Positions 46,313 through 58,110 of a stretch of DNA of 64,000 bases are shown here, piece by piece. The DNA comes from Acinonyx jubatus. Lineage: Eukaryota > Chordata > Mammalia > Carnivora > Felidae. Under the pieces are notes generated by a model. It did no database searches. It saw only the letters and a list, made by a program, of their open reading frames with translations, and was not told the DNA's origin. How positions within the stretch are numbered: the first letter of the stretch is position 1; each line of letters starts with the position of its first letter. The stretch spans positions 57,438,286 through 57,502,285 of the forward strand of contig NC_069382.1 of NCBI RefSeq assembly GCF_027475565.1, in the 5' to 3' direction. The position numbers and the translations under genes were made by a program.

Positions 46313-46611
46313 ACACACATCTTTTTTATCCATTCATCTATTGATGGACACTTGGACTGCTTCCATAATTTGGCCTATTGTACTTAATGCTGCATTAAAC
46401 ATAGGGGTGTATGCATCTTTTTAAATTAGTGTTTTTGTATTTTTTGGGTACTCAGTAGGGGACTTACTGAATCATATGGTAGTTCTATTTTAATTTTTTG
46501 AGGCACTTCTATACTGTTTTCCAGAGTGGCTGTACCAGTTTTCATTCCCACCAACAGTGCATAAGGGTTCCCTTTTCTCTATATCCTCACCAACACTTGT
46601 TTATTGTGTTT

Positions 46612-46819
46612 AAAAAAAATTTTTTTTTATATATTTCAAGGAGAGAGAGAGCGTGAGCAGAGGAGGGGCAGAGAGAGAAGGAGACACTGAATCTGAAGCA
46701 GGCTCCTGGCTCTGAGCAGTCAGCACAGAGCCCAGTGTGGGGCTCAAACTCATGAGCCGTGAGATTGTGACCTGAGCCGAAGTCGGATGCTCAACCGACT
46801 GAGACACCCAGATGTTCCT
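46612..46819 (-). repeat. CAN-SINE in L1
   Basis: Antisense; flanks include ttgtgttt / ctgtgttttt. Confidence 0.82.
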
Positions 46820-47508
46820 GTGTTTTTGATTCTAGCCATTCTGACAGGTGTGAGGCGGTATCTCATTGTGGTTTTGATTTTCATTTCTCTGATGATGAGT
46901 GATGTTGAGCATCGTTTCATGTGTCTGTTGGCAATCTGTATGTCTTCTTTGAAGAAAGGCCTGTTCATGTCTTCTGCCATTTTGAATTGGATTATTTGTT
47001 TTTTTTGGTGGTGAGTTATGTAAGTTCTTTATATATTTTGGATAATGTTTATCAGATATGTCATTTGCAAATATCTTCTCCCATTCTGAAGGTTGCCTTT
47101 TAGTTTTGTTGATTGTTTCCTTTGCTGTGCACCCCTATGTTTATTGCAGCATTAAATACAATTTTGATGTAGTCCCAGTCATTAATTTTTGCTTTTGTTT
47201 CCCTTGGATCAGGACACAGATCTGGAAATATGTTGCTACAGCTGGTATCAGAGAAATTACTGTCTGTGCTCTCTTCTAAGGTTTTTATGGTTTCAGGTCT
47301 CACATTTAGTTCCTTAAGCCATTTTGAGTGTATTTTTGTGTATGATGTAAGAAAGTGGTTCAATTTTATCCATTTTCATGTAGCTGTCCAGTTTTCCCAT
47401 CATCTTTTGTTGAAGAGACTTTTGCCAATTGCATATTCTTGCCTCTTTTGTCAAAGAGAAATTGACCATATAATGATGGATTTATTTCTGGGCTCTCTCT
47501 TCTTTTCT

Positions 47509-47734
47509 TTTTTTTTTTTTTTAATTGTTTTTAACATTTATTTATTTTTGAGACAGAGAGAGACAGAGCATGAACGGGGGAGGGGCAGAGAGAGAGGGAG
47601 ACACAGAACCGGAAGCAGGCTCCAGGCTCTGAGCCATCAGCCCAGAGCCCGACGCGGGGCTCGAACTCATGGACCGTGAGATCGTGACCTGAGCTGTAGT
47701 CGGACGCTTAACTGACTGAGCCACCCAGGCGCCC
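47509..47734 (-). repeat. CAN-SINE in L1, near-consensus
   Basis: Flanked by the perfect duplication ctctcttcttttct (47,495-47,508, 47,735-47,748). Confidence 0.9.
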
Positions 47735-48861
47735 CTCTCTTCTTTTCTACTAATGTATGTGTCTGTTTTTGTGCCAGTACCATACTGTTTTGATTGCTAC
47801 ATCTTTGTAGTATATCTCGAAATCTGAGATTGTGATACTTCCAGTTTTGTTCTTTTTCAAGATTGCTTTTGCCCTTTGGCATGTTTTGAGGTTTCATACA
47901 AAATTTTAGGATTGTTCTAATTCTGTGAAAAATGCTGTTGGTATTTTGATAGGGATTGCATTAAATCTGTAGACTGTTTTGGGTAGTATGTACATTTTAA
48001 CAATTTTTGTTCTTCCAGTCCTTGAACATGGAATATCTTTCCATTTTTTTGTGTCTTCAAGTTTTTTTCATCAGTGCTTTGTAATTATCAGAGTATAGGT
48101 CTTTCACCCTCTTGGTTAAGTTTATTCCTAGGTACTTTATTGTTTTGGGTGCATTTGTAAATGGAATCGTTTTCTTAAGTTCTCTTTCTGCTATTTCATT
48201 ATCAGTGTATATAAATGCAATGGATTTCTCTACATTGATTTTGTATCCCATGACCTTCTTGAATTCATTTATTAGTTCTAGTAGTTTTTTGGTGGTCTTT
48301 TAGGTTTTCTATGTATAGGATCCTGCTATCTACAAATAGCGAGTTTTACTTTTTCCTTACCAGTTTGGATGCCTTTTATTCCTTTATCTTGTGTGATTGC
48401 TGTAGCTAGGACTTCCAGTACTATGTTGAATAAAAGTGGTGAGAGTAGACATCCTTGTCTTCTTCTTGACCTTGGGGGAAAAGCTCTATTTTTCACCACT
48501 GAGTATTATATTAGCTGTGGGTCTTTCATATATGGCCTTTATTATGTTGCAGTATGTTCCCTCTAGACCTGCTTTGTTGAGGGTTTTATCATAAATTGAT
48601 GATGTACTTTGTGAAATGCTTTTTCTGCACCTATTGAAATAATCGTATGGTTTTTATACTTTCCTTTGTTGATATATCACATTACTTGATTTGCAAATGT
48701 CAAACCACTCTTGCATCCTAGGGATAAATTCCACTTGATCATGGTGAATAATTTGTCAGTGTATTGTTCGATTCAGTTTGCTAATATTTGTTGAGGACTT
48801 TTGTATCTTTGTTCATCAGAGATAGTGGCCTGTAGTTTTCTCTTTTTGTAGTGTCTTTTTT

Positions 48862-49477
48862 TTTTAAAAATTTTTTAACGTTTATTTATTTTTGAGACAG
48901 AGCATGAACGGGGGAGGGTCAGAGAGAGGGAGACACAGAATCTGAAGCAGGCTCCAGGCTCTGAGCTGTCAGCACAGAGCCTGACGCGGGGCTTGAACTC
49001 ACAAACCGTGAGATCATGACCTGAGCCGAAGTTGGCTGCTTAACCGACTGAGCCACCCAGGCGCCCCATGGTGTCTTTTTTTTTTTTTTAAACGTTTTAT
49101 TATTTATTTTTGAGACAGAGAGAGACAGAGCATGAACAGGGGAGGGGCAGAGAGAGAGGGAGTCACAGAATCTGAAACAGGCTCCAGGCTCTGAGCTGTC
49201 AGCACAGAGCCCGACGCGGGGCTCGAACCCACGGACTGTGAGATCATGACCTGAGCCGAAGTCGGACGCCCAACTGACCAAGCCACCCAGGCGCCCCTCT
49301 TTTTTTTTTTAAAGAGGTTTATTTTTGAGAGAGTGAGCAGGGGAGGTGCGGAGAGAGGGGGGGCCAGAGGATCTGAAGCAGGCTTCACCCTGACGTCAGA
49401 AAGCCCAATGCAGGGCTCAAACCCCCAAAGCATGGGGTCATGGCCTAAGCTCAACCAGTTGAGCCATGCAGGTGCTC
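48862..49477 (-). repeat. Stack of three CAN-SINEs in L1
   Basis: Head-to-tail antisense copies at 48,862-49,067, 49,081-49,297 and 49,298-49,477. The first two are near-consensus; the third is decayed. The target gtagtgtcttt stands before the stack and after it (49,478), with (t)ggtgtcttt between the first two. Confidence 0.85.
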
Positions 49478-49651
49478 TGTAGTGTCTTTATCTGGTTTTG
49501 GTGTCAGGGTAATGCTGGCCTCATAGAATGAATCTGGGTTTTCCTTCCTCTTCTATTTTTGGAATAGTTTGGAAGCATAGGTATTCCCTCTTCCTTAAAT
49601 GTTTGGTAGAATTCACCTGTGAAGCTGTCTGGTCCTGGACTTTTGTTTGCT

Positions 49652-49657
<6 letters not shown>

Positions 49658-49685
<28 letters not shown>
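49658..49685. repeat. Long T tract in L1
   Basis: About 27 T residues in place of the short A-run expected before the LPANKS codons of L1 ORF2, with no SINE attached. Confidence 0.85.
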
Positions 49686-49688
<3 letters not shown>

Positions 49689-51784
49689 GCTGATTCAATT
49701 TCATTACTGGTAATTGGTCTGTTCAAACTTTCTGTTTCTTCCTGATTCAGTTTTGGGAGGTTATATGGTTTTAGGAATTTTTCTGTTTCTTCTGGATTGT
49801 CCATATGTTGGCATGTAATTTTTCATAATATTCTTTTACAATCCTTTGTATTTCTGTGGTGTTGGTTGTTAATTTCTCTTCTTTCATTTCTGATTTTGCC
49901 TACTTGAGCCCTCTCTTTTTTCGATGAGTCTGGCTAAAGGTTTATCAATTTTGTTGGTACTTTCAAAATACCAACATCTGGTTTCATTAGTCTGTTCTGT
50001 TTTTTTTTTTTTTTTAGTTTCTATTTCATTTATTTCTGCTCTAATCTTTATTATTTCTTTCATTCTACTGTATTTAGGTTTTGTTCCTTTTTTTTCTAGC
50101 TCCTTTGGATGTAGGGTGAGGTTGCTTATTTGACATTATTTTTGCTTTTTGATGTAGGTCTATATTGGTTTGAACTTCCCTCTTAGAGCAGTTTTTTGCT
50201 GCATCCCAAAGATATTGGACCATTGTGTACTAAATTTCATTTGTCTTTATGTATTTTTTGATTTCCTCTTTGATTTCTTGGTTAACCCATTCGTTGTTTA
50301 GTAGCTTGTTATTTAATCTTCATGTAGTTGTGTTCTTGCCGGATATTTTCTTTGTGGTTGATTTCTCGTTTCTTAGGTTTGTAGTCAGAATATATGAATC
50401 GTATGATTTTGATTTTTCTGAATTTGTTGAGACATGTTTTGTGGCCTAATATGTGATCTTTTCTGGAGTGTGTTCTATGGGCACTTGAACGTGTATTCTG
50501 CTGTTTGGATGGGATATTTTGAATATATCTATTAGATCCATCTGGTCCAGTGTGTCATTCAAAGCCACTGTTTCCATTTTTATTTTCTCTTTGGATGATC
50601 TGTCCATTGATTTAAGTGCAGTGTTAAAGTCCCCTACTATTTTTATATTACTATTGATTACTTCTTTTATGTTTTATATTTTATAGCTGCTTTCTGTATT
50701 TGGTTGCTTTCATGTTGAGTGCATAAATATTTACAATTGTTATGTTTTCTTGTTGGATTATTTCCTTTATGATTATGTAGTGTCCTTCTTTGTCTCTTGT
50801 TATACTCTTTGTTTTAAAAATCTAGTTTGTCTGATTAGAAGTATTGCTACCCCAGCTTTCTGTTCAGTTCCATTTGCATGATAAATGCTTTCCATCCTTT
50901 CACTTTCAATCTGCTTGTGCATTTAGGTCTTAAATGAGTCTCTTGTAGGCACCATATAGATGGTTCTTACTTTTTTATCCATTCCATGACTCTGTGTTTT
51001 TGATTGGAGTGTTTAGCCCATTTACATTCAGAATAATTATTGATAGGTATATAATTATTGCCATCTTGTTACTTGTTTTATGATAGTTTTTGTAGTTCTT
51101 CTGTGTTTCTTGCTTCTGTTGCTCTCTTCTCTCATGGTTTGTTGGCTTTCTTAGTAATATACTTGGATTCCTTTCTCTTTATATTTTGCTTATCTGCTAC
51201 TGGTTTTTGATTTGTGGTTACTATTATGTTTGTATATAAAATCCTGTTCATATAGCAGTCTATATTAACTTGATGGCTGCTTCAGTTTGAACACATTCTT
51301 TACTCTCCCTCTCCCCCACGTTTTAGGTATATGGTGTCATATTTCACATCCTTTTATTTTGTGAAACCTTTCACTGATTTTTACACATATACTTATTTTG
51401 CTGCTTTTTTGTGTCCATTTTTCTTACTCATAGTTAAGGTCTTTTCTTTCTACTCAAAGAGTCCCCTCTAACACTTTTTGTAGAGCTGGTTTAGTGGTTA
51501 AGACTTTCTTTAATTTTTGTTTGTCTCAGAAACTCTTCACCTGTCCTTCTATTCTGATGATAGCCTTACTGCATGGAGTATTCTTGGCTGCGGGTATTTT
51601 TCTTTCAGCACTTTGAATATATTATGCCACTCCCTTTGGCCTGCAAAGTTTCTGTTGAAAAAATGCACTGATAGCCTTATGAGGTTTCTTATGTACTTAA
51701 GTATCTTCTCTTGCTGTTTTTAAAATTCTCTTCTTATCACTACTTTTTGCCATTTTAATTACTGTCTGTCTTGGTGTGGACCTT

Positions 51785-51996
51785 TTTTTTTTAATGTTTA
51801 TTTATTTTTGAGAGAGAGGGAGAGAGCGCAAGCATCAGCAAGAGAAGGGCAGGAAGAGAGGGAAACAGAATCCAAAGCAGGCTCCAGGCTCCGAGCTGTC
51901 AGCACAGAGCCTGATGTGGAGCTCGAACTCACAAACTGCGAGATCATGACCTGAGCTGAAGTCAGATGCTTAACTGACTGAGCCACCCAGGCACCC
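51785..51996 (-). repeat. CAN-SINE in L1
   Basis: Flanked by the perfect 15-base duplication cttggtgtggacctt (51,770-51,784, 51,997-52,011). Confidence 0.92.
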
Positions 51997-52200
51997 CTTG
52001 GTGTGGACCTTCTTACATTGATTTTGTTGGGGGCTGTGTCTCCTGGATGTGGATTTCTGTTTCCTTTCCCAGATTAGGGAAGTTTGCAGCTATTTTATCT
52101 TCAAATACATTTTCTGACTCCTTTTCTCTCTCTTCTGGAATCACTATGATGTGAATTATTAATTATCCTTGATGGTGTCACTGAGTTCCCAAGTCTATTT

Positions 52201-52403
52201 AAAAAAAATTTTTTTTATGTTTATTTTTGAGAGAGAGTGTGAGCAGGGGGAGGGGCAGAGAGAGACAGAGTTAAGAATCTGAACTGGGCTTCAGGCTCTG
52301 AGCTGTTGGCACAGAGCCTGACCGTGGGGTTGAACCCACAAGCCATGAGATCATTACCTGAGCTGAAGTTGGATGCTTAACCAGCTGAGCCACCCAGGTG
52401 CCC
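52201..52403 (-). repeat. CAN-SINE in L1
   Basis: Flanked by aagtctattt / aagtcaattt. Confidence 0.82.
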
Positions 52404-52660
52404 TGAAGTCAATTTTTTATTATTTTTCCTCTCTCCCCTTCGGCTTGATTGCTTTCCATTCCTCTGTCCTCCTGGTTGCTGATCCATTCCTCTGCTTCCT
52501 TTAGTCTACTATTTATTATATCGAGTACATTTTTTATTTCAGTTATAGAGTCCTTAATCTCTGATTCATTCTTTTTTTATGTTTTTTATCTCGATGTTAG
52601 GAGTCTCACTGAGGTCCACTGTTTTCTCAAGTCCAGTGAATAATATCCTTATGGTTATTA

Positions 52661-52857
52661 TTTACTTGTTAATTTATATTTTAGAGAGCATGCATGTGCA
52701 AGTTGGGGAGAGGGGCATTGAGAGAGAGAGAATCTTAAGCACACTGTACGCTCTGTGTGGAGCCTGATGCAGGGCTTGATCCTACAACTCTGAGATCATG
52801 ACCTGATCTGAAATCAAGAGTCAGATGCTCAACCAATTGGGCCACCCAGGCGCCCCC
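52661..52857 (-). repeat. CAN-SINE in L1
   Basis: Flanked by atccttatggttatta / atccttatgatcatta (52,645-52,660, 52,858-52,873). Confidence 0.88.
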
Positions 52858-54381
52858 ATCCTTATGATCATTACTTTAAATTCTCTGTTAGGTATATTAT
52901 TTCCATGCCTTTTAGTTCTCTTGCTATGATTTTCATCCTGTTCTTTCATTTGAGACATATTCCTCTGTCTCCTCATATGTTCTAATTCTGTGTCTATTTC
53001 TTTCTTAGGAAAGTCAGCTGCATTTTTGGCTCTTGAAAATAGTGGCTTTATGAAAAAGAGGTCTTATAGTGCCCTGTAATTCAATGTCCCCTGTTCTCCA
53101 GAACATGGCACTTCAGGGGTGTCTCCTATGAGTGATATATATGCTCTGCTATTGTGGCTGAGTGGCATTTACCTTTAATTCAGTTGTCTGTAGTGGCTCT
53201 CTTTGCCTCTCATAGGCAGGGTTTGGACTCTGTGTTGTTGGTGGGCTGGTCTGGGGCTGTCTTGGGCTTGGGTTGAGTCAGACCAGGCAGTTACTAGCAA
53301 TGCAGTAACACCAAAATGCAAGGCGCTGTCCCTTTGTTTTCTCCTGAGAAGCTTTCATTGGTGGGCAGGGCCTATAGTCAGACCAGGTGTCTGCTCCCAG
53401 CCCACTGCTGGGGTGCAGTTGGACTGGCTGTCTGCCCCTCAAGCGTGAGTCACTTTGGAGGGGTGCTAGTCCCTTTTGGGGCTCCTTTCAGCCTGCCAGT
53501 CTTATGGTATCTCTTTGGATGGGTTCTCCCAGAGGCATATTGAAAGGTAAAGGTCCACAGGAGAATGTGGGTGCAGGGTGCAGGGTGTTAGCAAGGTGTG
53601 CATGGGTCTGCTGTTGGAGGATAACTGATATAATGCCTGGCTGGAGAGGATATGCCTGTGGAATGTGGGGCAGGTTGCACCATTAGCAGGCTAGGTGGAG
53701 AGTATTGGCACTATACTGGTTTCTTATAAGTATCCATGTGCCTACACTGCTGGACAGGGCAGTATTGTGGTGCCTGCCAATTCTTCTGCTCCTGGAGAAG
53801 TCTCCCAACATCCTTGCCCTGCTTGCACAACTCTGAGATTAATAAACCACTCTTCTTTATGCCCCAGACATTTTTCAAAGTGCTGCATCTGTTTTGCATC
53901 TCTGCTGGGCTATTTGTTGTGGTCTCTGTTTAAGGGTGGTGACAGTATCCTATTGCTGTTTTGCTTTCCTAGAGCCCAGCATGATGATTTTTAATGTTCC
54001 GGTGTTAAGCCACACTGATTGTTAGATTGTGTGAAATTATGCCCCTATTGTTTTCAATGCCAAATGTTATGGGGGATTCATCTTCCCCGTGAGGGTTCCC
54101 TGTGCCTGGTGTAAGGGTCTGTTTCTTCCCCCTCTCCAAACCATGGGTGTCCTCCCACCACTCCCCACATTAGTCAGTCCCACAGGTCCTTTTAGCTCCT
54201 GACCATGTCTTCACCTTCCTATGTGGCCTCTTCCCTACATTTAGCTGTGGAGAGTCTGTCCTGCCAGTCTTCCAGTCATTTTCTGTATTATTTACATTGA
54301 TGTGGCTGTTACCTACTTCTATCCATGGGAAGAGGTGAGGCCAGGATTTCTTAGAAGTCCCCGTGAATTATACAGATTCTT

Positions 54382-54596
54382 TTTTTTTTAATTTTATTTT
54401 TTAAAAATTTATTTATTTTTGAGACAGAGCATGAACGGGGGAGGGTCAGAGAGAGAGGGAAACACAGAATCTGAAACAGGCTCCAGGCTCTGAGCAGTCA
54501 GCACAGAGCCCAATGCGGGGCTCGAACTCATGGACCGCGAGATCGTGACCTGAGCTAAAGTCGGACGCTTAACCGACTGAGCCACCCAGGCGCCCC
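54382..54596 (-). repeat. CAN-SINE, near-consensus
   Basis: Flanked by the perfect duplication tacagattctt (54,371-54,381, 54,597-54,607). Confidence 0.92.
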
Positions 54597-54609
54597 TACA
54601 GATTCTTAA

Positions 54610-55540
54610 TTAGCTCAGTCATATAGATTCCCAATCCATGGCACGTTAAAAACGGTTTATCAAAAGGAGGTATGGTAACAAGAACACTACCACAAGGTGC
54701 AAGATGCAAGTACTGATGGAAATAAGGCTATAAGCACAGAAGAGTAAGAGAAATGAAAACTGTTCTTTGAGTTGCAGTAGTCTCACTAGTAAGTAGTAGC
54801 TTAGTAAATGTTACAAGTGATATCAGCTACTCTCTAATCTGGGCAGAATAAGCATAGTGATACTCTTACATAAGACTAAAGATGGAGGGAAGGATGAGAA
54901 GTGTTCTTCTAGTCCTGTCTAGACTAGACGTAGGTAGAGTCACAGAAATCTCTTTTCCTGTGGACTGAGTCATAAAGGGGAATAAGATAATGCCCTATTT
55001 TCATGTTCACACATTATATACAATTTTTAAAAAGAGCAATAAAATCAAAGAAAGCTCCAAGAGTATACAATCTTACTCACTGTTGAGTCCTCAGAATTCA
55101 TTGCAACATCTGATATTTAGTAAGTAATTGATTAAGTGGATGAAACAAAGCTGAAAAGTAACGGTCAATTAGAAACTAAGTTATAATCCATCTTTGACAA
55201 ATTGGTAGAAAAACATGTTTTTATAGATGTTTAAGAAAATATATCTATTAAATGAAAGCAAGTATGTTTGCCTGCATTTTGTCTGTGTTCCAGAGATGTT
55301 TAGACCAACGTGGATACTGCTGTTCAGTAAGATGCTGTATTCTTAGTAGAAAATCTTTAATGGTGGAGCTGCCTGTTAACCCAGGTTATTATACAATCTG
55401 TATAACCGGATTTTGCACTCCAGTTCTTTTGAAGATGGTTCTGGTTTTTAGTAGAACATAATTAATTGCTGCATTTTAGTAAACCCTTGAGTACCTTTAG
55501 CTATACTTTTGACATACATTTTAAAAAATGAAATGTAATG
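54610..55540 (+). other. NEK1: NEK1 intron before exon 3, no recognised feature
   Basis: AT-rich unique-looking intron ending in the polypyrimidine tract of the exon at 55,555. No repeat named. Confidence 0.5.
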
Positions 55541-55554
55541 TTTATATTTTGTAG

Positions 55555-55652
55555 AAAATGGTTCTCTCTACATAGTGATGGATTACTGTGAAGGAGGCGA
55601 TCTGTTTAAACGAATTAATGCTCAGAAAGGCATTTTGTTTCAAGAGGATCAG
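55555..55652 (+). CDS. NEK1: NEK1 third coding exon (residues 72-104)
   Basis: The acceptor is TTTATATTTTGTAG| and the donor GATCAG|GTGAGT. The 98 bases complete the split Glu codon and end in phase 0. The exon encodes ENGSLYIVMDYCEGGDLFKR and then INAQKGILFQEDQ. It carries the hinge (VMDYCEGGDL), which contacts adenine and leads into helix D. Residue 98 is Ile, where I recall Val in human. Confidence 0.97.
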
Positions 55653-56151
55653 GTGAGTTAGCATGTAGGAGATTGACTCTTACTCCTGATTATTGAGAAG
55701 CAATTCGAAGTTTATTTATATGTGTATTTATTTGTAAGTACAAATGCTTAATTGTAATTATTAGGACAGTTTTGTATCAAAATTCTAATATTTCAGTCAC
55801 ATTTCTGTTCTAGTTTCTATTAGTTCCCTGTCTGTTCTAATTAGTTTCTATTAGTTCCCCATCTCATTTCTTGTCTATAATATTATTATTATATTTGTAA
55901 TATATTTATATCCTTTGCGTGTGTGTATAAATGCATATATTTATGTATATAACTTAATTATTCATTATGACTAATTATTTTATATTCTGTCAATTTGGCT
56001 TACTGCTACCAGACCATATTTTCCTACAATGTGGCTTTCCTAAGTAATTGTAGCTCTGGAGGCCTTGCATTGGCAACTACATTCAATCTAATATCTGTTT
56101 TGACCTCAGACATCTCTAAAATATGACCCTATCCTACCTGAGCAGTCTTTT

Positions 56152-56356
56152 TTTTTTTCCTAATGTTTATTCATTTTTGAGAGACAAAGCGTAAGTGGGT
56201 AAGGAGCAGAGAGAGAGGGAGACACAGAATCGGAAGCAGGCTCCAGGTTCTGAGCTGTCAGCACAGAGCCCGACGTGGGGCTCGAATCCACAAACTGTGA
56301 GATCATGACCTGAGGGGAAATCATACGCTTAACTGACTGAGCCATCCAGGCACCCC
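56152..56356 (-). repeat. CAN-SINE
   Basis: Antisense copy with a short 3' tract; head reads gagccatccaggcacccc. Confidence 0.85.
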
Positions 56357-56694
56357 ATCTTATTTTTTTTTCTAGTATTCTCTAATATGCACCCCTTCTC
56401 ATTTAACAAATATTTATTGATCATTTATTCCCTGTTTGGCACTATTTGTGTTAAGGACATGTTTATATATCTCATTTTTCCTGTGTATTTATTATTTCTT
56501 TTATTTTGGTAATACTTTCTTGCCAACTCTCTATTATTAATATTCTACCTTTTTTTTTTATTACAGTTCAGCTCAAGTCCCAGCCTTTCCTTTGATTTTC
56601 CACAAGCACTCTAATCTGTGATCTTTTCCTTCTCTAAATTACTATTGCAGTTCTCATTATCACCCATTCTTAATTTTTATTATGTGCTTTTACA

Positions 56695-56875
56695 AAAGGA
56701 AATGGGGAGAGCCTTGTGCTAGGAATGTTGTATTTTTTGTCTCTTTTAAACTTTATAATCCCCCATGAATTGTGTAGTTTATTTAATAGATAAGAAATCT
56801 AACACGTTAAGTAGCTTGTCCCAAATTGTATAGTTAGTGTTTGAACTTACTAGTATCTAACTCCAGAGTTTATTA
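56695..56875 (-). repeat. MIR element
   Basis: Antisense MIR pattern: GTGCTAGGAATGTTGTATTT, AATAGATAAGAAATCTAACA, AGTAGCTTGTCCCAAATTGT, then TATCTAACTCCAGAG. Confidence 0.7.
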
Positions 56876-57099
56876 AATATTTGTTTACAGGCTTAAATTG
56901 TAAAATTATTAAAAGGTTCAGAAATGGAAATAATTCTTTGCCCACTGTTCCATCCCTGAAGATTACTACATTTTTAGATGTCTTTTTCCAAATTTTCTTT
57001 TTCATACTTGCACATGTACATATATACATCAAGACACAGATATTCAGACATGGAATATTATACATTGCATACTCTATCTTGCTTTTGTCACTTAACAAT

Positions 57100-57420
57100 T
57101 ACCTTGAGTACCCAACTTATAAACTTACAAATAGAACAAACTGCTGGTTGCCAGCAGTGGCAGCAGTGGCAAGGGGAGGGATGTTTGGCAAGATGGGTAA
57201 AAAGCAGTGGGTGATAGGGGCTTCCAGTTGTAGAATGAATAAGTTACTGCAATAAAAGGCACAGCATGAGGAATAGAGTCAGTGATATTGTAATGGCAAT
57301 GTATGGAGATAGATGATAGCTACGTTTGTAAACATACAAACTTATCAAATCACTATGTTGTACACCTGAAGCTAATGCAAGTGTGTATCAACTATACTCA
57401 AATTAAAAAAATATTTAGAA
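57100..57420 (+). mobile_element. L1 3' end (sense)
   Basis: The standard 3'UTR order is present: CTGGTTGCCAGCAGTGGCAG, TTCCAGTTGTAGAATGAATA, then ACTATGTTGTACACCTGAAG, and an A-rich end. Adjacent sequence at 56,880-57,100 looks like an antisense L1ME 3' end. Confidence 0.7.
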
Positions 57421-57658
57421 AGCAAGGGAAATGTTATTTATAATACAAGGGAAAAAATACAGGCTGTGTTAAAAAATTATCTTGATTATTGTCACATGTT
57501 TGTCCATGTTGATCAATTATATTTGTTTTAATAGCTACATTATATCCCATTCCAGCAAAGCCTATGCTTTTTTGTTTCTTTAGGCAGCTATTTCAGTATC
57601 TGTAATGAATATCTCTCTGTATTTTTTCAAAGTGGATATCATGGTCTTATATTTTTAA

Positions 57659-58051
57659 TTTTTTAATTTTAATTTTTTAAAATTTATTTATTGTTTAATT
57701 TACGTCCACATTAGTTAGCATATAGTGCAACAATGATTTCAGGAGTAGATTCCTTAAGCCCCTTATCCATTTAGCCCATCTCTCCCTCCCACAAGCCCTC
57801 CAGCAACCCTCTGTTCTGTATATTTAAGAGACTCTTATGTTTTGTCCCCCTCCATGTTTCTGTATTATTTTTACTTCCCTTCCTTTATGTTCATCTGTTT
57901 AGTATCTTAAATTCCTCATATGACTGAAGTCATTTATTTGTCTTTCTTTGCCTTCACTTAGCCCCTAGTTCCATCCTAGTACCCTCTAGTTCCATCTACG
58001 TAGTTGCAAGTGGCAAGATTCCATTCTTTTTGATTGCTGTGTAATACTCCA

Positions 58052-58110
<59 letters not shown>

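Larger units (their letters stand above)
45475..54330 (-). mobile_element. Nearly full-length L1, antisense to NEK1, holding nine SINEs
   Basis: Read on the minus strand from right to left: a G+C-richer 5'UTR (about 54.3-53.1 kb), ORF1-like sequence (about 53.1-51.5), endonuclease-like ORF2 (51.1-50.3; WKLNN-type and LIDIF motifs), RT start (49.6; ANKSPGPDSFTGEFYQTFKE), later RT (48.1-48.25; GYKIN and YLGIN), C-terminal segments (47.4-46.4) and 3'UTR (45.76-45.48). Removing the SINEs and a microsatellite leaves roughly 6.9 kb. Frames are broken by many stops and shifts, so it is dead. The 5' edge is approximate. Confidence 0.8.

Noticed and set aside
45986..46424. Open frames of 85-115 codons over the TG/TATG tract
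   Set aside because: They encode only Tyr-Val-Cys or Thr-His repeats from the microsatellite.
55252..55461. Cys-rich 69-codon frame just before the third NEK1 coding exon
   Set aside because: No splice sites fit, and the known NEK1 frame continues perfectly without it.
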